The notes beneath the pieces are model-generated. The model ran no database searches. It saw only the letters and a list, made by a program, of their open reading frames with translations, and had not been told where the DNA came from. A stretch of 64,000 nucleotides of DNA from Glycine soja (taxonomy: Eukaryota; Streptophyta; Magnoliopsida; Fabales; Fabaceae). Within the stretch, counting starts at the first letter, position 1; every line of letters begins with the position of its first letter. Of the stretch, positions 12,591-25,600 are shown one piece after another. The stretch is taken from NCBI RefSeq assembly GCF_004193775.1, contig NC_041021.1, forward strand, positions 506,001 through 570,000. The letters are read 5' to 3'. A program made the position numbers and the translations under genes.

Positions 12591-13182
12591 CACTACTTCT
12601 TTTCCCTAATGATTTGTTTCTAGAAGCATTTTTTTCCATCAAACAAAGCATGCACCAATTCACTGGCCATTATTATCCAATGCCAAAACCATCCAAATTT
12701 CTTGGAGGAAAAGAAAACCCAGAGAGAATCAGATCCCCAACCACACAGCCAAAAAAAATAAAACTTTGCTCAGCTCAACTACAAGACACGCAAACCAACC
12801 CACCAAGCATTACTGATAAAAATTTAAACTTTGGCTAAGAAACGGTGAGGGCAAGGTGCAAGACAAGTCCTGAAGCCTCAACAAACAAAACCCAAATCAG
12901 TGTGTACGTGGGGAGAGAGAAGGAAACTTTATTGGTACAACAAAAGTTAGCAACTTTTGGTGCACACTTGGTGGTGGTGGTACCTTTTCTCAGAGGAAAT
13001 GTGTGTAGACACTGTTGAAGTTGTTGTGGCTGCAGTGGTGGCAGTGCCACTACCAAACCAAGTTGGCATTTGCTATGTTACAACAGATTCTGACTTTCTC
13101 TCTCTAGGAAGGAGAGAGAGAGAAGAGTTTGAGCTCCAACCAACAAGGAAGCAGAGAAAGAAGGCATGAAACAAAAGTGGGT

Positions 13183-13190
13183 GTTTTATA
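13183..13190 (-). promoter_or_regulatory. Candidate TATA box of the DUF3755 gene
   Basis: The minus strand reads AAAATATAAAACACCC about 600 bases upstream of the start codon. The stretch downstream of it (to about 12600) is less AT-rich and contains GA/CT tracts, as in a long 5' UTR. Transcription would begin near 13155. This is position and motif only. Confidence 0.35.
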
Positions 13191-14302
13191 TTTTGAGAAA
13201 AAGATAGATAATCATCCATGAATTATAATGGTTGAAATTGAATGGATGTTGTGGCTGTGGCTATTGGAATTTGCAACAGTGAGTGAGTGCGAATCCCAAT
13301 AACCATTTTTCTTTTTTTTTTTATTTATGCATCAATCATTGATGCCACCCTCTGTCTATGCCTATCTATCTTTCATCTTAACATCTTCTTTTTAATTTTT
13401 AATTGTACATTAGTTTAGTTTTTTAATATAATACTAACATAACAAGTATTTTAACAGAATGAATGTTTATTTTTATACAATTAAAACCTATAATATATGA
13501 ATCTTTTATATCTCTATTATATACAAATTAGAATAACCACATTAAATGAATTATTTTTCAATGAGAGATAGTATTTTATAAGTTTTTTTGAGTCATGATG
13601 TTGTAGGTGAAAAATATTTATTAGCTTTTGTCAGGAATGATGACTAACTATTTTAAATAGAATTTTATTTCTAAATCATATTTTCTTCACATTTTTTGAA
13701 AAAAAATTCAGGATAATTTTTTAAAGAATTTTTCTTTAACATCTTATTCATTTAATCTATCTGTTTAATCTTTATTTGTAAATTAAATGATACAAGGTTA
13801 CATTTTAAAATAATTTATTTTCAAAAAGTGCTTCAGCGCATAAAGATGAGGGCAATATTTGTTCCTTGTTGCAAAGATCAAGGATTTTGTCAATTGGAGC
13901 ATAATAGCATATTATTATGCCTTGGGTTAATTCAATCGGATTACAATTAAAGAGTATATTTCAGTCAAAAAAAATCAAAGTGTATATTACTGAAACGACA
14001 ACCACCCAAATTGGTCCTATTGGTGTGAAGATAAAGCTTGTAATCTGTGAGTATGTTTTTAATGGCAGCCTCTCACATAATCTTAGCTTCCGGAACACAT
14101 TTTATTACTCAAAGACATTCCAGAATATAATTGCCGAATGCATATAATTCCAGAACTAAAACAGGAAAGAAAATATAGGAGCACCGATGTTACACAGTGT
14201 AATGTTAGTAAGGTTAAGAAAAATGGGAAGGGGTGTGAAAAGTAATATAAGCGTGCTAATAGCAATTGCCATAACAGTATATGGAGTAATTCGTATAACT
14301 TA

Positions 14303-14347
14303 TACGGATTGATAATTCATATGATTTATATGAATTATCAATCCGTA
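14303..14347. repeat. Perfect 20-bp inverted repeat (hairpin, 5-base loop)
   Basis: Arm tacggattgataattcatat (14303-14322), loop gattt, then its exact reverse complement (14328-14347). Shorter copies of the same motif ('attcgtataacttatacgg', 'tatatgaattaccaattt') flank it, suggesting a decayed array or the core of a small MITE. Confidence 0.75.
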
Positions 14348-16074
14348 TATTTTATATGAATTACCAATTTATATGATACAAATCAAAGTTGTAAATGAAA
14401 AAAATTAACTTTATCTGTCATTGTATTATAATATCCACCATGACGACAACCACGAATGGTGTAAATGAATCACTGAGACAATACATCTCAACCAAACCAA
14501 CCACAATGTGGAATAAGGAGCTTGGCAAAAAAAAAATGCAATTGAATGGTGTAAAGAAAACAAAGAAGGAAGGAATGAAGAAGAAGTAAATGGGGATAAG
14601 GTTAGAATTTTAAAAATTATATTGGCTGTAGAAAAAATGTGCTGGATGTAGGAAGAAAAATCCTAGGCTTGAAATCAAGCCCATCAACACAGGCATGCAA
14701 CTAAAGACTGTACCTTCAGTTAAACCCCACTTAATGAATGCACTTGTTTTTATTGTTTTTATATATAAAATAAAATAAGGATAATTTTAAATGGTAGGGC
14801 TTAATAAAAAGAAAAGGTGGCATTGTGATTTGTATTGTGCATGTTGTTAATGGTGTTGAATGAGGATTTGATATCAAAATTACTTAATTTATAATATAAA
14901 AAAAATACTTTTAGATGATTTTTGTCAATCCACACGAGTCTGTAAGTGTTATGATAGTTACATGGACAATAAAATAGAATATATATGAACATGTGATGGA
15001 ATAGATTAATGAGGTGTGATAAGATATCGGAATAAAATAAAATACAACTTTTATATTATTACTTGGCTATTTTAAAAGCAAATAAAATCGAATTTGTATT
15101 CTATTATTTAAAGGTTAAATCAAACAATACCGGGGTTAATAAATAATAAATTAATTCTATTTTATGACTTAAATTATAAAAGGTAAAAATAAAAGTATTT
15201 TACGAAATTAAATATATTTTATTAATACAAGCAACTAGTCTTCCGTAACATGATAAATCAATACTTAATGTTTTTCTAGATTGAAAAAGATAATCATGTT
15301 TAGTACTTCTCTCAAACAATTCAAAATTCAATATTATGAATTATATAAGATTCAAAAATCAAATATTTCTGAATAAAGATACATGTGATAAACGTATTTT
15401 ATCAAATTAATTATATTTCATTCCAAAATACTTATAAAAATAATGATAATAATAATTAATATAATTTTATTTAAAATTCCATTCAATTTTATCAATTTCA
15501 AACATGTACTAAATTGATACAACACAATGAAAAGAAAGCTGCCGTAGTGAAACATTACTTTTATAATGATACTATTTTTTACTTTAGTAACAAAGCACAA
15601 TGATACTAGTACCAGATACAATGGCATTGACTTCGTAAATATACTTACCGTAGAAGGTTGCTTCATGCCTATCACTAATTTGAAGAGTAGGTTAATTTAT
15701 AACCTTCATTCAAGAACAAGGAATGAGTCTTATAAAAATTTAGTGGACATGTCCCCCAAAAAAGTGGATATCAATCGCCTACCATTTGATTACGTAATCT
15801 GATTATTATACTCAAAATAAATGAACACATCATGTTAGATATATGTGTTATATATACGTGACAATTTTCAATTTGAAAATGTTAGATTTTACATTTTTTT
15901 TATTGCGAACTGCGAAGGAATCATTAAGCTAAGCGGTGTTAGCATGCAACAACTACAAGGTACGTGGTTGGAAATGGTTGAAGGGTTTTGACAAAATTTA
16001 GAGTAAGGTTTTATTTTGATCCGTACGTAACTTAACCTTAATGTTTAACAACTGCATGTCTTGTCCTTGGGGCT

Positions 16075-16185
16075 GATTCAAGCCTTGAATTGGGCTGCTG
16101 ATTTAGGTTTGACACACATGGTATTTGAGATGGATTACAAACTAGTTGTGGACAAGATCAAATGTCCTCAGTCGTTTGTTTGAAC
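16075..16185 (+). pseudogene. Retroelement RNase H-like (RVT_3) fragment
   Basis: One frame from 16082 reads ALNWAADLGLTHMVFEMDY followed by KLVVDKIK. This is the central part of the plant RNase H-like domain found at the end of LINE-type polyproteins and in derived genes. There is no start codon, and flanking frames close quickly. It is a remnant. Confidence 0.55.
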
Positions 16186-17058
16186 TGAGTCCATGTTCGA
16201 TCCATTATAACGTGGTATCTGAGATGGCTTTTTTATCCCTTTATCCTAACTTTAGAGTAGAGTTTGTGCAGAGAAAAACCAATCTAATTCTTCTCTCTTG
16301 CAAGGATAGCTACTAATTCTGCTAGTCCCAAGTTTTATCATCAAATTTCCTCTTTGTATTTTCCAGTTAATTATCAATTAAATGGCTTGATATTGCTTCT
16401 GTCAAAAAAAAAATAATACAGTATTCTCTCGAACTTGGGTCCCAATAAATAGTTTGTTTGTCACATTTTTTCATAGATTTTTTTACAATAAAAAACAAAA
16501 AACATGATATGTCTAATTCAACCAATCTAAATTTAAATGATATATTTGACTGACATGCATCTATAAAATGGTTATTACAAAAAGAGTGTATTTTTTTATC
16601 TATAAAAACTAAAGATAATGTTAGGATGTATAACAACTAACACATCCTACTATAGTGTATATTATATTTGTTTATGGTATACAAGATTTTTATATTTGAT
16701 ATTATCTGTCCTTTTATGGAGATTAAAAATCAATGAAAAAATTGAATTAAATGCTACCTAAAATCTAAACTATTGAGAGAACATAATTCAAATAGTGGCA
16801 GTAAAAAAAAGTCAAATGGTGAAATAAATTATGAAATTATCTCAATTTTGTTTTTAGATTAGTGTTAGTATCATTTCCATGTCAAATTCTCTTGTATAAC
16901 TAAGGGAAGATTCTTCTAGTGCATTAATCCCTCAATTGATTATCACTAACTGTTTGGTTTTGGTTTTGGTTTAATTTTTATTGGGTCGAGAATTAATACA
17001 CTGATTATATCAATTATAGACAAGTCCTAATATTGTGAATTATATTATTACACGGAGG

Positions 17059-17161
<103 letters not shown>

Positions 17162-18473
17162 GAAGGATGAATTTAATTTAAATACTTTAATAATATAAAG
17201 AATTTTTACACTATTTAGTCTCAATTTATTCAATTAAAACACAGTTTTATTTTCTTGAAAGAAAAAAAAAACTAGTCATGCATAATAAAAGTTTTACATT
17301 TTCTCATTCTATATGACTTATTAATTTTTAACATTGCTTCTTTGATTAATACATTCAAACAAAAAAAAATCATTATTTTTTAAAATTAAAAACAACAATA
17401 CCTAAATGAGAATTTTCAAAGTCTCAACCCAAGGGGGCAACATATACGTGTTTCTATGATATTACTGTTAGTTGAGTTGAGACGTTTAGGTGTGCCAATT
17501 CCCCAGACCTTTGTGCTGACCTTTGATTGTGGCTTAAGAAAAACGGAATTAAAATGAAGAAGTCCTAATTTCACATAAGGTCCCCACTTGGACCCAAATC
17601 AGAGTAATTTGGGTATTTTACCTCTTGACCATTTGCCCCTGTCAACACTCCAACTCAATCAACCAGTCCAATCTTCCTAGATTATCGCCACATTCCATGA
17701 TAGTAAAATTACAAAGACACCCTTGTTGCATACAATACTTGTGCTACATCCATTGTTATTAGGCTTGGGTCTTAAGACTCTTAGTGCATTATTCTCACTT
17801 AGGTAACGAGTACATCTGGTATCACATATTACATGTTTACTTATTTAGTTAACGATCATATAAGTAAATATTAAATTTTAATTAATGATAAAGACTTAAG
17901 ATAAAACTTTTAAAATATTAAGAATCTAACTCGAAGGAAAAATTTATTAGTGACCTAATATAAAAACTAGATATATATTAGGGATCAAAAACATATTTAA
18001 GCATAAAATCATATAAGATCTGGAAAAACTTTTGGTTTACTTTAGACTATTTTGAGCATGATATCAAAATTGAATTAATTATTTCATTCTTTTGCCTTAT
18101 ATAGTTCTCAATTTTTCAACGAATGAAATTTCTTTAATTAAAACATAGTGTGACATAGTTGACAAATATATTTATTCCTTATCTATGGTCAAGAATTTGA
18201 TCTCATATTTTATGTGAGTGGAAAAAATATTTGTTAAAAAAGATCAATCCCTTATATATCCTTTAAATTAATCTAAGTATCTCAAGGAATTAATTTTGAA
18301 CTCTCTCGATCAAAGAATATCCTAGTTTCATAAAAAAATACTAAAACTCCAAAGTAATACATATTACTTACATTTTTCTAATGCTAAATTCTGTACTTAA
18401 TTAAGAAACAACATTTACTAAATAAAATATCAAAATATAATAAATATATAAAAATTGATTATAATATTAAATT

Positions 18474-19349
18474 GAGTAAATTACACTCGCACTCCTCTAT
18501 TTTTTTATAATTGCACTCGACACCCCTCATTTTTTCACCTTACAAAAACTTCCCTTAATTGTTTAACTTGCATTACACTCAGCCCTTCCCCCTCCTAAAT
18601 ATTGTTTAATAATTTAATAGAAAGTAAACACATGTTAATCACATGACTTTTAATGAAAATTTATGTCTAAAATACCTCTATCTTCTTCCTTCTAACTCCA
18701 TAAAAGACATGACATCATTTTCAACCTATAAATATTTTAACACTCCTTCTTCTTTTTCTTTTTTTCTCTAATTGAATGTAACAACTTTTTGTTGAACGTG
18801 AACCTACTTTGTTGGTACGCATGTGTTAACACCCTTCCTTCTTCTTTTTAGTTCAATTTTGTGTATGTGTGTGTGTGTGTGTTGGATCGTTTGATTGTTG
18901 TGTTTTTGTTGGATGTATTCGCAGCAATATCTATTGATTGAATATGGTTCTTTACTTCAAATTTTAGTATTTTGCTTCTGCATTTGTGTTTTTAACTCCT
19001 TTCTTTGAAATATTTATTTTTGATGGTTAGGTGTTTGATATAATGTCTCAATCAAGAGTTACATCTTCTTCAAGTGTTAACAACAATGAAGTTAAATATT
19101 AAAGAAGAAACTGTTATTACCTTAAGAAAGGTTCATTCACATGGTCAATTGTTAATTTGTTATTGAGTATTTAATAAAGATTTTAGAACAATTTCGTCTC
19201 ACATGTTTCAATTGACATTGGTTAACGATGTTAATTTTAATTGACATTAGTTAACAATGTTAACAGAATGAGCATAAAAGTAATGTAAAAAAGGAAGGAA
19301 TATCGGGTGCAATTTAAAAAAACACAAAAAATGTAAATGTAATTTACTC
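18474..19349. mobile_element. Non-autonomous MULE-like element with perfect 9-bp TSD
   Basis: An 876-bp element starting GAGTAAATTACA and ending TGTAATTTACTC. It is flanked by a perfect 9-bp direct repeat, tattaaatt (18465-18473 and 19350-19358), the hallmark of Mutator-like insertion. The interior has a (GT)n run near 18865 and a possible captured coding fragment. That fragment begins at ATG 19043 with MSQSRVTSSSSVNNNEVKY, then a stop, then RRNCYY; it resembles the N-terminus of plant GRF-zinc-finger proteins. No transposase frame is present. Boundary evidence is strong; the captured-gene reading is tentative. Confidence 0.75.
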
Positions 19350-19699
19350 TATTAAATTTTATCATATGTCATAATTCAGTTTAAATTTCAGACAGGTTAA
19401 AATTATTTTAAGTTTTCTATAATACATTCAATAAAGGATATTTCAAGGACTACAATAATTTAATAATTTAATATGATTGAGAGATAAATTTTTCCTTTAA
19501 TATATGATGAGAAGTTGGATTCTCAAGTTTGTGGGGATAGAAAAAATTGTTAGAAATTAATTCCTAAAATAAATCTCAACATATAGAGAAATTAATATTT
19601 AATTTTCGACCAAAAGATATTTTAAGTTTACATAATAAAACATTTATTTTGAGGGTTTTTTTCAAAAGAAATAGTAGAATTCTAATAAAAGAAGGTTTA

Positions 19700-19862
19700 C
19701 AACAGCACAAACATGTATTTTAAGGCAATAGTTGTGCTGATTGGCTTGCAAAACAGGGAGCTATGTATGATAAAAAAATTGTCATTGTGGATGTTTGTCC
19801 CACTAGTTTGAACTGAAAGTGTTAGCTGATGCCCTAGGTGTCTTCTTCACTAGGAACAACTA
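19700..19862 (+). pseudogene. Retroelement RNase H-like C-terminal fragment
   Basis: From 19724 one frame reads GNSCADWLAKQGAMYDKKIV and ends in IVDVCPTSLN and a stop. The continuing similarity (KVLADALGVFFTR) lies in a shifted frame. This is the C-terminal part of the plant RNase H-like domain, with the 'N.CADWLAKQG' motif typical of LINE-derived polyproteins. The frameshift and the lack of upstream domain make it a remnant. Confidence 0.6.
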
Positions 19863-20084
19863 GTTGATTATTTTTTTCTCTTCTATCTTTATTTTTCCTA
19901 GTATAAAAAAACATGTATTCTAAGTTAAAATTTATGCACTTGCCATTGGATGTAATTTAATTCGTAAAATCTGAAAACCAAACTAAATTAAACAAGAAAA
20001 CATGAGTCAAGCGGGTAGCTTATTTGGTTGAGTATGATAACTATTATAAATTTCTAATAATATTTTTTATTCTTACCAATAAAA

Positions 20085-20998
20085 AAATTTAATTATACAA
20101 TTGATCTTTTAATTATATTTCAAGGTTCAATTTGGTCCCTCAATTATTAAAAGGTTTAATTTAGTCCCTCAATTATTTAAAGGATTTTAATTAGGTCTCT
20201 CAATTATTTGAAAGTTTAATTAGGTCTTTAATTATTTAAAACATTACAATTATGTTCTCTTCTATAATAAAATATAGGTTAAAGTGAAACTTTTATCCCT
20301 CTATTTTGTCAAATTCACAATTATAGTTCTCATATTTTTTAATTAAAATATTTCATCCTACTTTAAAAAATTTCACGATTTTAGTTTCTTGTTTTTTAAT
20401 TAAAACATTTTATTTCCTAAATTTTAAAAATATGTAATTTTAATTTTTATGGTCAATTTCAAACGTTGATCTATGTACTTTATAAATGTTGATTGGCATA
20501 TGCTTATTTATTATCCAAATGATAATTTTTAAAATTTATTTAATTGTTAACAAGCTTAATTTATATAAAAAAATTAAAAAAATACATAGTCAAGTCTCAA
20601 ACTAATAAAGGGGACTAAAATCAATTTTTTTTTTAAAAGGTATGAGACAAAATGTCTCAATTAAAAAATAGGAAGATTAAAATACTAGATTTTTTAAAAG
20701 TAAAGAACAAAATGTCTTAAATAAAAAATATGAGATTAAAATCATGGATTTGAAAAAATAAGAAAGGAAAACGAAATTTGCATTTTAGCCTAAAATATAT
20801 AAATTTTGATTGAATTTTTAATAATTAAGGAATCTAATTAAATTTTTTAAAAACAATTAATGAACCTGATTAAATTCTTTAATAGTTGAGCAACCTAATT
20901 AAACTTTTTAAAATGATTAAAGGAATTTATTAAATATTTTAATAATTGAACAACCCAATTAAATTTGTATGATAATTAAAGGGCTAATTATATAATAA
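20085..20998. mobile_element. Foldback/long-TIR element
   Basis: About 910 bp whose halves are imperfect inverted copies. The left arm starts near taattatacaattgatc and repeats 'tttagtccctcaattatt' units. The right arm (about 20820-20998) carries the complement ('aataattgaacaacccaatt'). An inner inverted pair lies between them ('ttaattaaaacattttat' against 'gacaaaatgtctcaatta'). No coding region is present. The exact ends and target duplication are uncertain. Confidence 0.55.
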
Positions 20999-22670
20999 AG
21001 CCATAAAAAAACAAGAAAACGTGATCATTTCGATTTTCAATTTATTTTTACAACAATTAAAGTATAAGAAATATATAAATTAGTTCTTCAACACGTATTT
21101 ATTGGACATTTGGATTTTGGATCCATCATCCCAAAGGGTATCTTTGTCCTCTGAGACCAAAGAGCCTTTCTGTTGTCTCGTTAGGTGCTGTCTCCGGCCA
21201 GCATCAGTTGGTGGTTCCGTTATGATGTGTACCTTCGTTACCTTTTCGGAGGGAACACCTTCGATATATCATCTAATCACAAACATTAATGCATTGTCTT
21301 GTTTTTTTTTTTGGTTTTGGTCTGATTTCAATTCCTTCAAATGGTTAATGATTTGTTTGAAAAAGTTTTAGTAATTAACAACACTCCTTTTGTTTTAGGT
21401 CTAAGAGACTTAAGACAGAAGAATAAAACAAAATAAAAAAGACTACACCATCTGGAAGCCCAGCATTAATCAACGAAAGGTCATACTATCAAAGTCTTCA
21501 ATTAGAAAATCAGTCAGAACGGAAATTTCTTTGATTTTTTATTTATTTATTATCTGAAGCCCCACTAATAAAGAGGTGGTTAAATAACTAATCTCTAATC
21601 GTAGCTTAGAAAACAAGCAAAGGAATTAAAAATTTCTATTAGAAGGAAAAGTCCCTCCCCTATTTTTCTGTCAATTGGGGAAACACAAAACAGGCACACA
21701 CACACAAACAAATATATACGATTGATTTTAAAAATAAAAGGATTAAACATGGTGTGTTAATTAATTAACAACCTAAACTATTAATTATATAGGTAAACTT
21801 ACTTAACATCTACGTACTATCACTTATTGCTCCTTGGTCCTTGCAAGATTATTTTATCCTTAAATATAGTATGGAATTCGAAACATCTTGCTAAAAAAAC
21901 GATAAAATATTTTAAACAGGGACATGTTGTTTATTTTTTATTTTTAAGTAAAGTGCATAAGAAGTGTTTTAATTTACTACGGAAGTGAATTTGATTTTAG
22001 TGTTAATGGTTGATGTAATTTTTAAATGATTAGGTTTTCAAAATCTTAAACAATTTCTGGTAATTATCTTTAGAAAAAATCTTGTACAGTATAATTATTA
22101 TGAATTTTATTAAATATTAATTTCTAGATATGATTTCATTAAACACAAACAAAATTATTAATTAAATAATTAATTTTATAAAAAACATTTAATTAAATAT
22201 TATTTTATAACTAATGTAATCATGGATCAGTTGACATGGAATATTTATAACTGAACTAAGAGTGTTGAGTTGAAATTAAAAAATACGTAGTTGTGTTCAA
22301 AATTGTTAAAGAAAATTTACTGTTAACAATTTTAACTATGTACTAATAATATAGAGAGTAGTTTTATACTATTATTTAATTAAAAATGATCATTTATAAT
22401 ATGTTTGTTAACTTTTTTTTTATTAAAATTTAGAGTATATAATGTGAACAACACTTGTGATTTGACTTGAGTAATTTGAAACATTCAAAAGTTATATATT
22501 TTTTTACAAGAAAAGACCATGTCTGTTGGCGTCCCTATTATCTGACTAGTTCCTTCGTACACTCCACACTATCCGTTTGTGAATATAGCAAATAGTTTCA
22601 CCAATTCTTGTTCTACTTAACTAAATCAAATCCTTCACAACCTTAATCCCATTTTCCTCACAACCACACA
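20999..22670. other. Intergenic region upstream of the GRX-DEP-DUF547 gene
   Basis: Mostly AT-rich noncoding DNA. The stretch 21100-21300 is less AT-rich and open for 89 codons on the plus strand, ending in a run of T. I recognise no family in it. The last 150 bases before 22671 contain CT/CA-rich sequence suited to a promoter and 5' UTR. Confidence 0.45.
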
Positions 22671-25600
22671 ATGGGTTCCGAAGTAGTAGAAGAACCAACG
22701 GAAACGACGTCGTTGAGTTCCCCCCGAAAAATTCAAACCAACGACGCTCCCACCGCAAACTGTCACGTGTCCGTTACTCCCACCACGCTCTCAATCGTGC
22801 AGCCACATTCACTTCTCCCAAAGCCAGTGCCTCCAACAACCACTTACACTCCAAACGACGTCGTCGTTTCCTCCTCCGCCACATTCGCAAAATTCCTCCG
22901 CCAGCGCCGCAACGACCTGTCGTCCGCGATCAGCAAGGGGATCTCCACGCTGAAGCACTCCATCAACGACCAAAACGACTACAACTGCGTGACGGAGTTC
23001 AACCTCTCGGGGCTAAAGGTCTTTGTGACGGTGGAAAACAAAAACGACGCGTTGCGCGGGGAAGAATGAGAATCAGCTTCTTCTCGCGCTCCAACTGCAG
23101 AGAGTGTTGCGCAGTGCGAAGGTTCTTCAGAGAGAGAGCGTTGAGGTTCGTCGAGATAAACGTCGACGTTTTCGCGGAGCGGGAGAAGGAGCTGAGAGAG
23201 AGAACGGGGAGCGCGACGGTGCCGAAGATCTTCTTCGGCGAGAAACTGATCGGAGGCTTGGTGGAGCTGAACGCGCTGAGGAAGGACGGCGGCGAGGAGT
23301 TGGAGAGGAGGCTGACGGCGGCGGTAGGCGAGGGGCCGTCGGCGCCGGCGTACGGATTCGAGGAGGCGGCGGAGGTGGAGGAGGAGGAGGAGGAGGAGGA
23401 GGAGATTGGGAGGGTAGTTAGGGTTTTGAGGCAGAGGTTGCCGATTCAGGATCGGTGGATGAAGATGAAGATTGCGAGGAACTGCTTCGCGGGGAGCGAG
23501 TTGGTGGAGCTTCTCGTTCGACACCATGGCTGTGCTCCTTCCAAGGTACGTTGAGTTTGAGTTCCTTTTTTTTATTTTTATTTTAAAATTTAAGTCGGTT
23601 CAAGTGAAAATGAATTTTGTTTGATAGCGAAATTTGAAAATTCTTAATATGCAGAATCAACTCATTATTACGAGTGATAGAGATTAGAGAGTTTAATCAT
23701 TCGTAATAATTTATTAATTATTATTTTTAATATTTAATTAAAATTATATTTAATGCTATTATTTTTAATTCGTTACCGTTGTGAAAATTAAGCTCATATT
23801 TTTATACTTCTATCACATTGTGTATTTACTTATTTTTATATTTTTTCTTATCCCTTTTCTTGTTTATAAAATTATTGTAAACCAATAATATGAAAATAAC
23901 TTATCTCATATTTTAAAATAAATTTAGTTAGAATACATTATTAAAAAAATTCAATATTTTTATCTCAAAAAATTATCATGAGCGATGCTTTTAATAAACT
24001 ACTTTAAAATTAGTATTTAAAAATAATTTTAATTAATTTAAATATAAAAATCTCAAGGCTTTGATTTGATATTTTGACTTTGAGAAGGTAATTTTTTTAA
24101 TGTTTAAAAATAATATTTGACATTTTGTCTTAAGCGTTAATATTAGTTCATGAATAATAAATAAAAACATTATGAATCAAAAGCGTTAACATAAGTTTGC
24201 TGGTGTTTGTTGAAATTAAGGAATGTATTAGAATTAGGATTTCAATTTTAATTTTTTTTAAAAAGGTCTTCGGATATTCAGTTAGGATTTTTAAATGATA
24301 TAAATAAATTTTATGGTATCCAATAAAAAAATTTAACTTTTTTTTAAAGAAGTATAATAAAATCGGATGATATTCAACTAAAATTTTTTATAGCTTAAAA
24401 AAAGTGTTAATATTCAAAAATATAATTAATGTTTGCATTATGTATCAATGTTAATTATATATTTTTTATATTAACTATGTTCATCATTTACTTGATATAA
24501 TATTTTTGATGTTGTTATCCTTAATTTTGTTATCTTGGTAACTTAATAATTCTCTTACAAATTTTCTACTCTCATCACTCTCTTCCCATTTAAATTTATT
24601 ATTGTATTATATTTAAACATATCATTGGATTTATCGTGAAGTAATTATATTAATTAGAAAAAAAATTAGAAAATTAGTATATAATTTTAAATCTATTATT
24701 TAAATCTAAAAGTAAGAATAAAAAAATATTATTATAAAAAGAGTTAGTATAGAAGGACCTAAAGTTAGAGCCAATATAATTATTAAAAGATTAAAAAATT
24801 ATATTAATTTTACTTTTTTTTTACAATATAATTATTAAAAGATTAAAAAAATTATATTAGTTATACTTTTTTTTTTTACCAAACCTTGTCATTTCTTATT
24901 AATTTTTTCACTAACTCTTATAATTTTAAATATTTTTAAAAATTCACATATTTCTTTTAAATCTTATATATCTATAAAGTCATTTTAAATCCTTTAAATT
25001 TTTTTTATATAAATCTATTATATTTCAAGCTATCATAATATCTTGTAAAAAAAATATAAATCATAATCTTCGTATACAATCTTTAAAATTCATAAAAAAA
25101 TTTATATTAAAATAAATTTTTAAAATCTTAATCCAACACCTCCCTAATTTGATGTTACTTAACAATTAAGGATTAATTTGGTAATACTAAACAAGAACTT
25201 TCTGTTTATTTTGAACTTTTATTAGTGTCTTTTCATTTTAATTTATATTTTGGTAACAAGATTTTATAATGGGTCCCGTTATTTTTTTTGTTATTAATTT
25301 TATAATTGATATTTTGTTATATTTCGGTTTAAATAAATAATTTAGTTAATAAATTTTTATATAAATGGAAAGTTATTCATAAACTAAAGTGCAACTGTTA
25401 TTAAAACAAAAAAATAATTTATAAAAATTATAAACTACTTCCGTAAATGTAAATAAGTTTTTTCAAATATTCCCAAAGCTTTATTTTTATTATTTGTCGT
25501 TTCATTTAATGCACGTATAACATGTGTGCTTTCTTAGGAACTATGAAGTTAAGATCTAACATTTTTTTTAATAAACTAACAACTAACAGATAAAAAAAAA

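Noticed and set aside
16181..16225. LTR end plus Met-tRNA primer site (gtggtatctgagatgg)
   Set aside because: The motif is a weak match, and neither a second LTR, a polypurine tract nor coding domains could be placed around it.
22979..23527. 182-codon minus-strand open frame
   Set aside because: Antisense to the GC-rich exon 1 of the GRX-DEP-DUF547 gene. It is Leu/Arg/Pro-rich with no family features.
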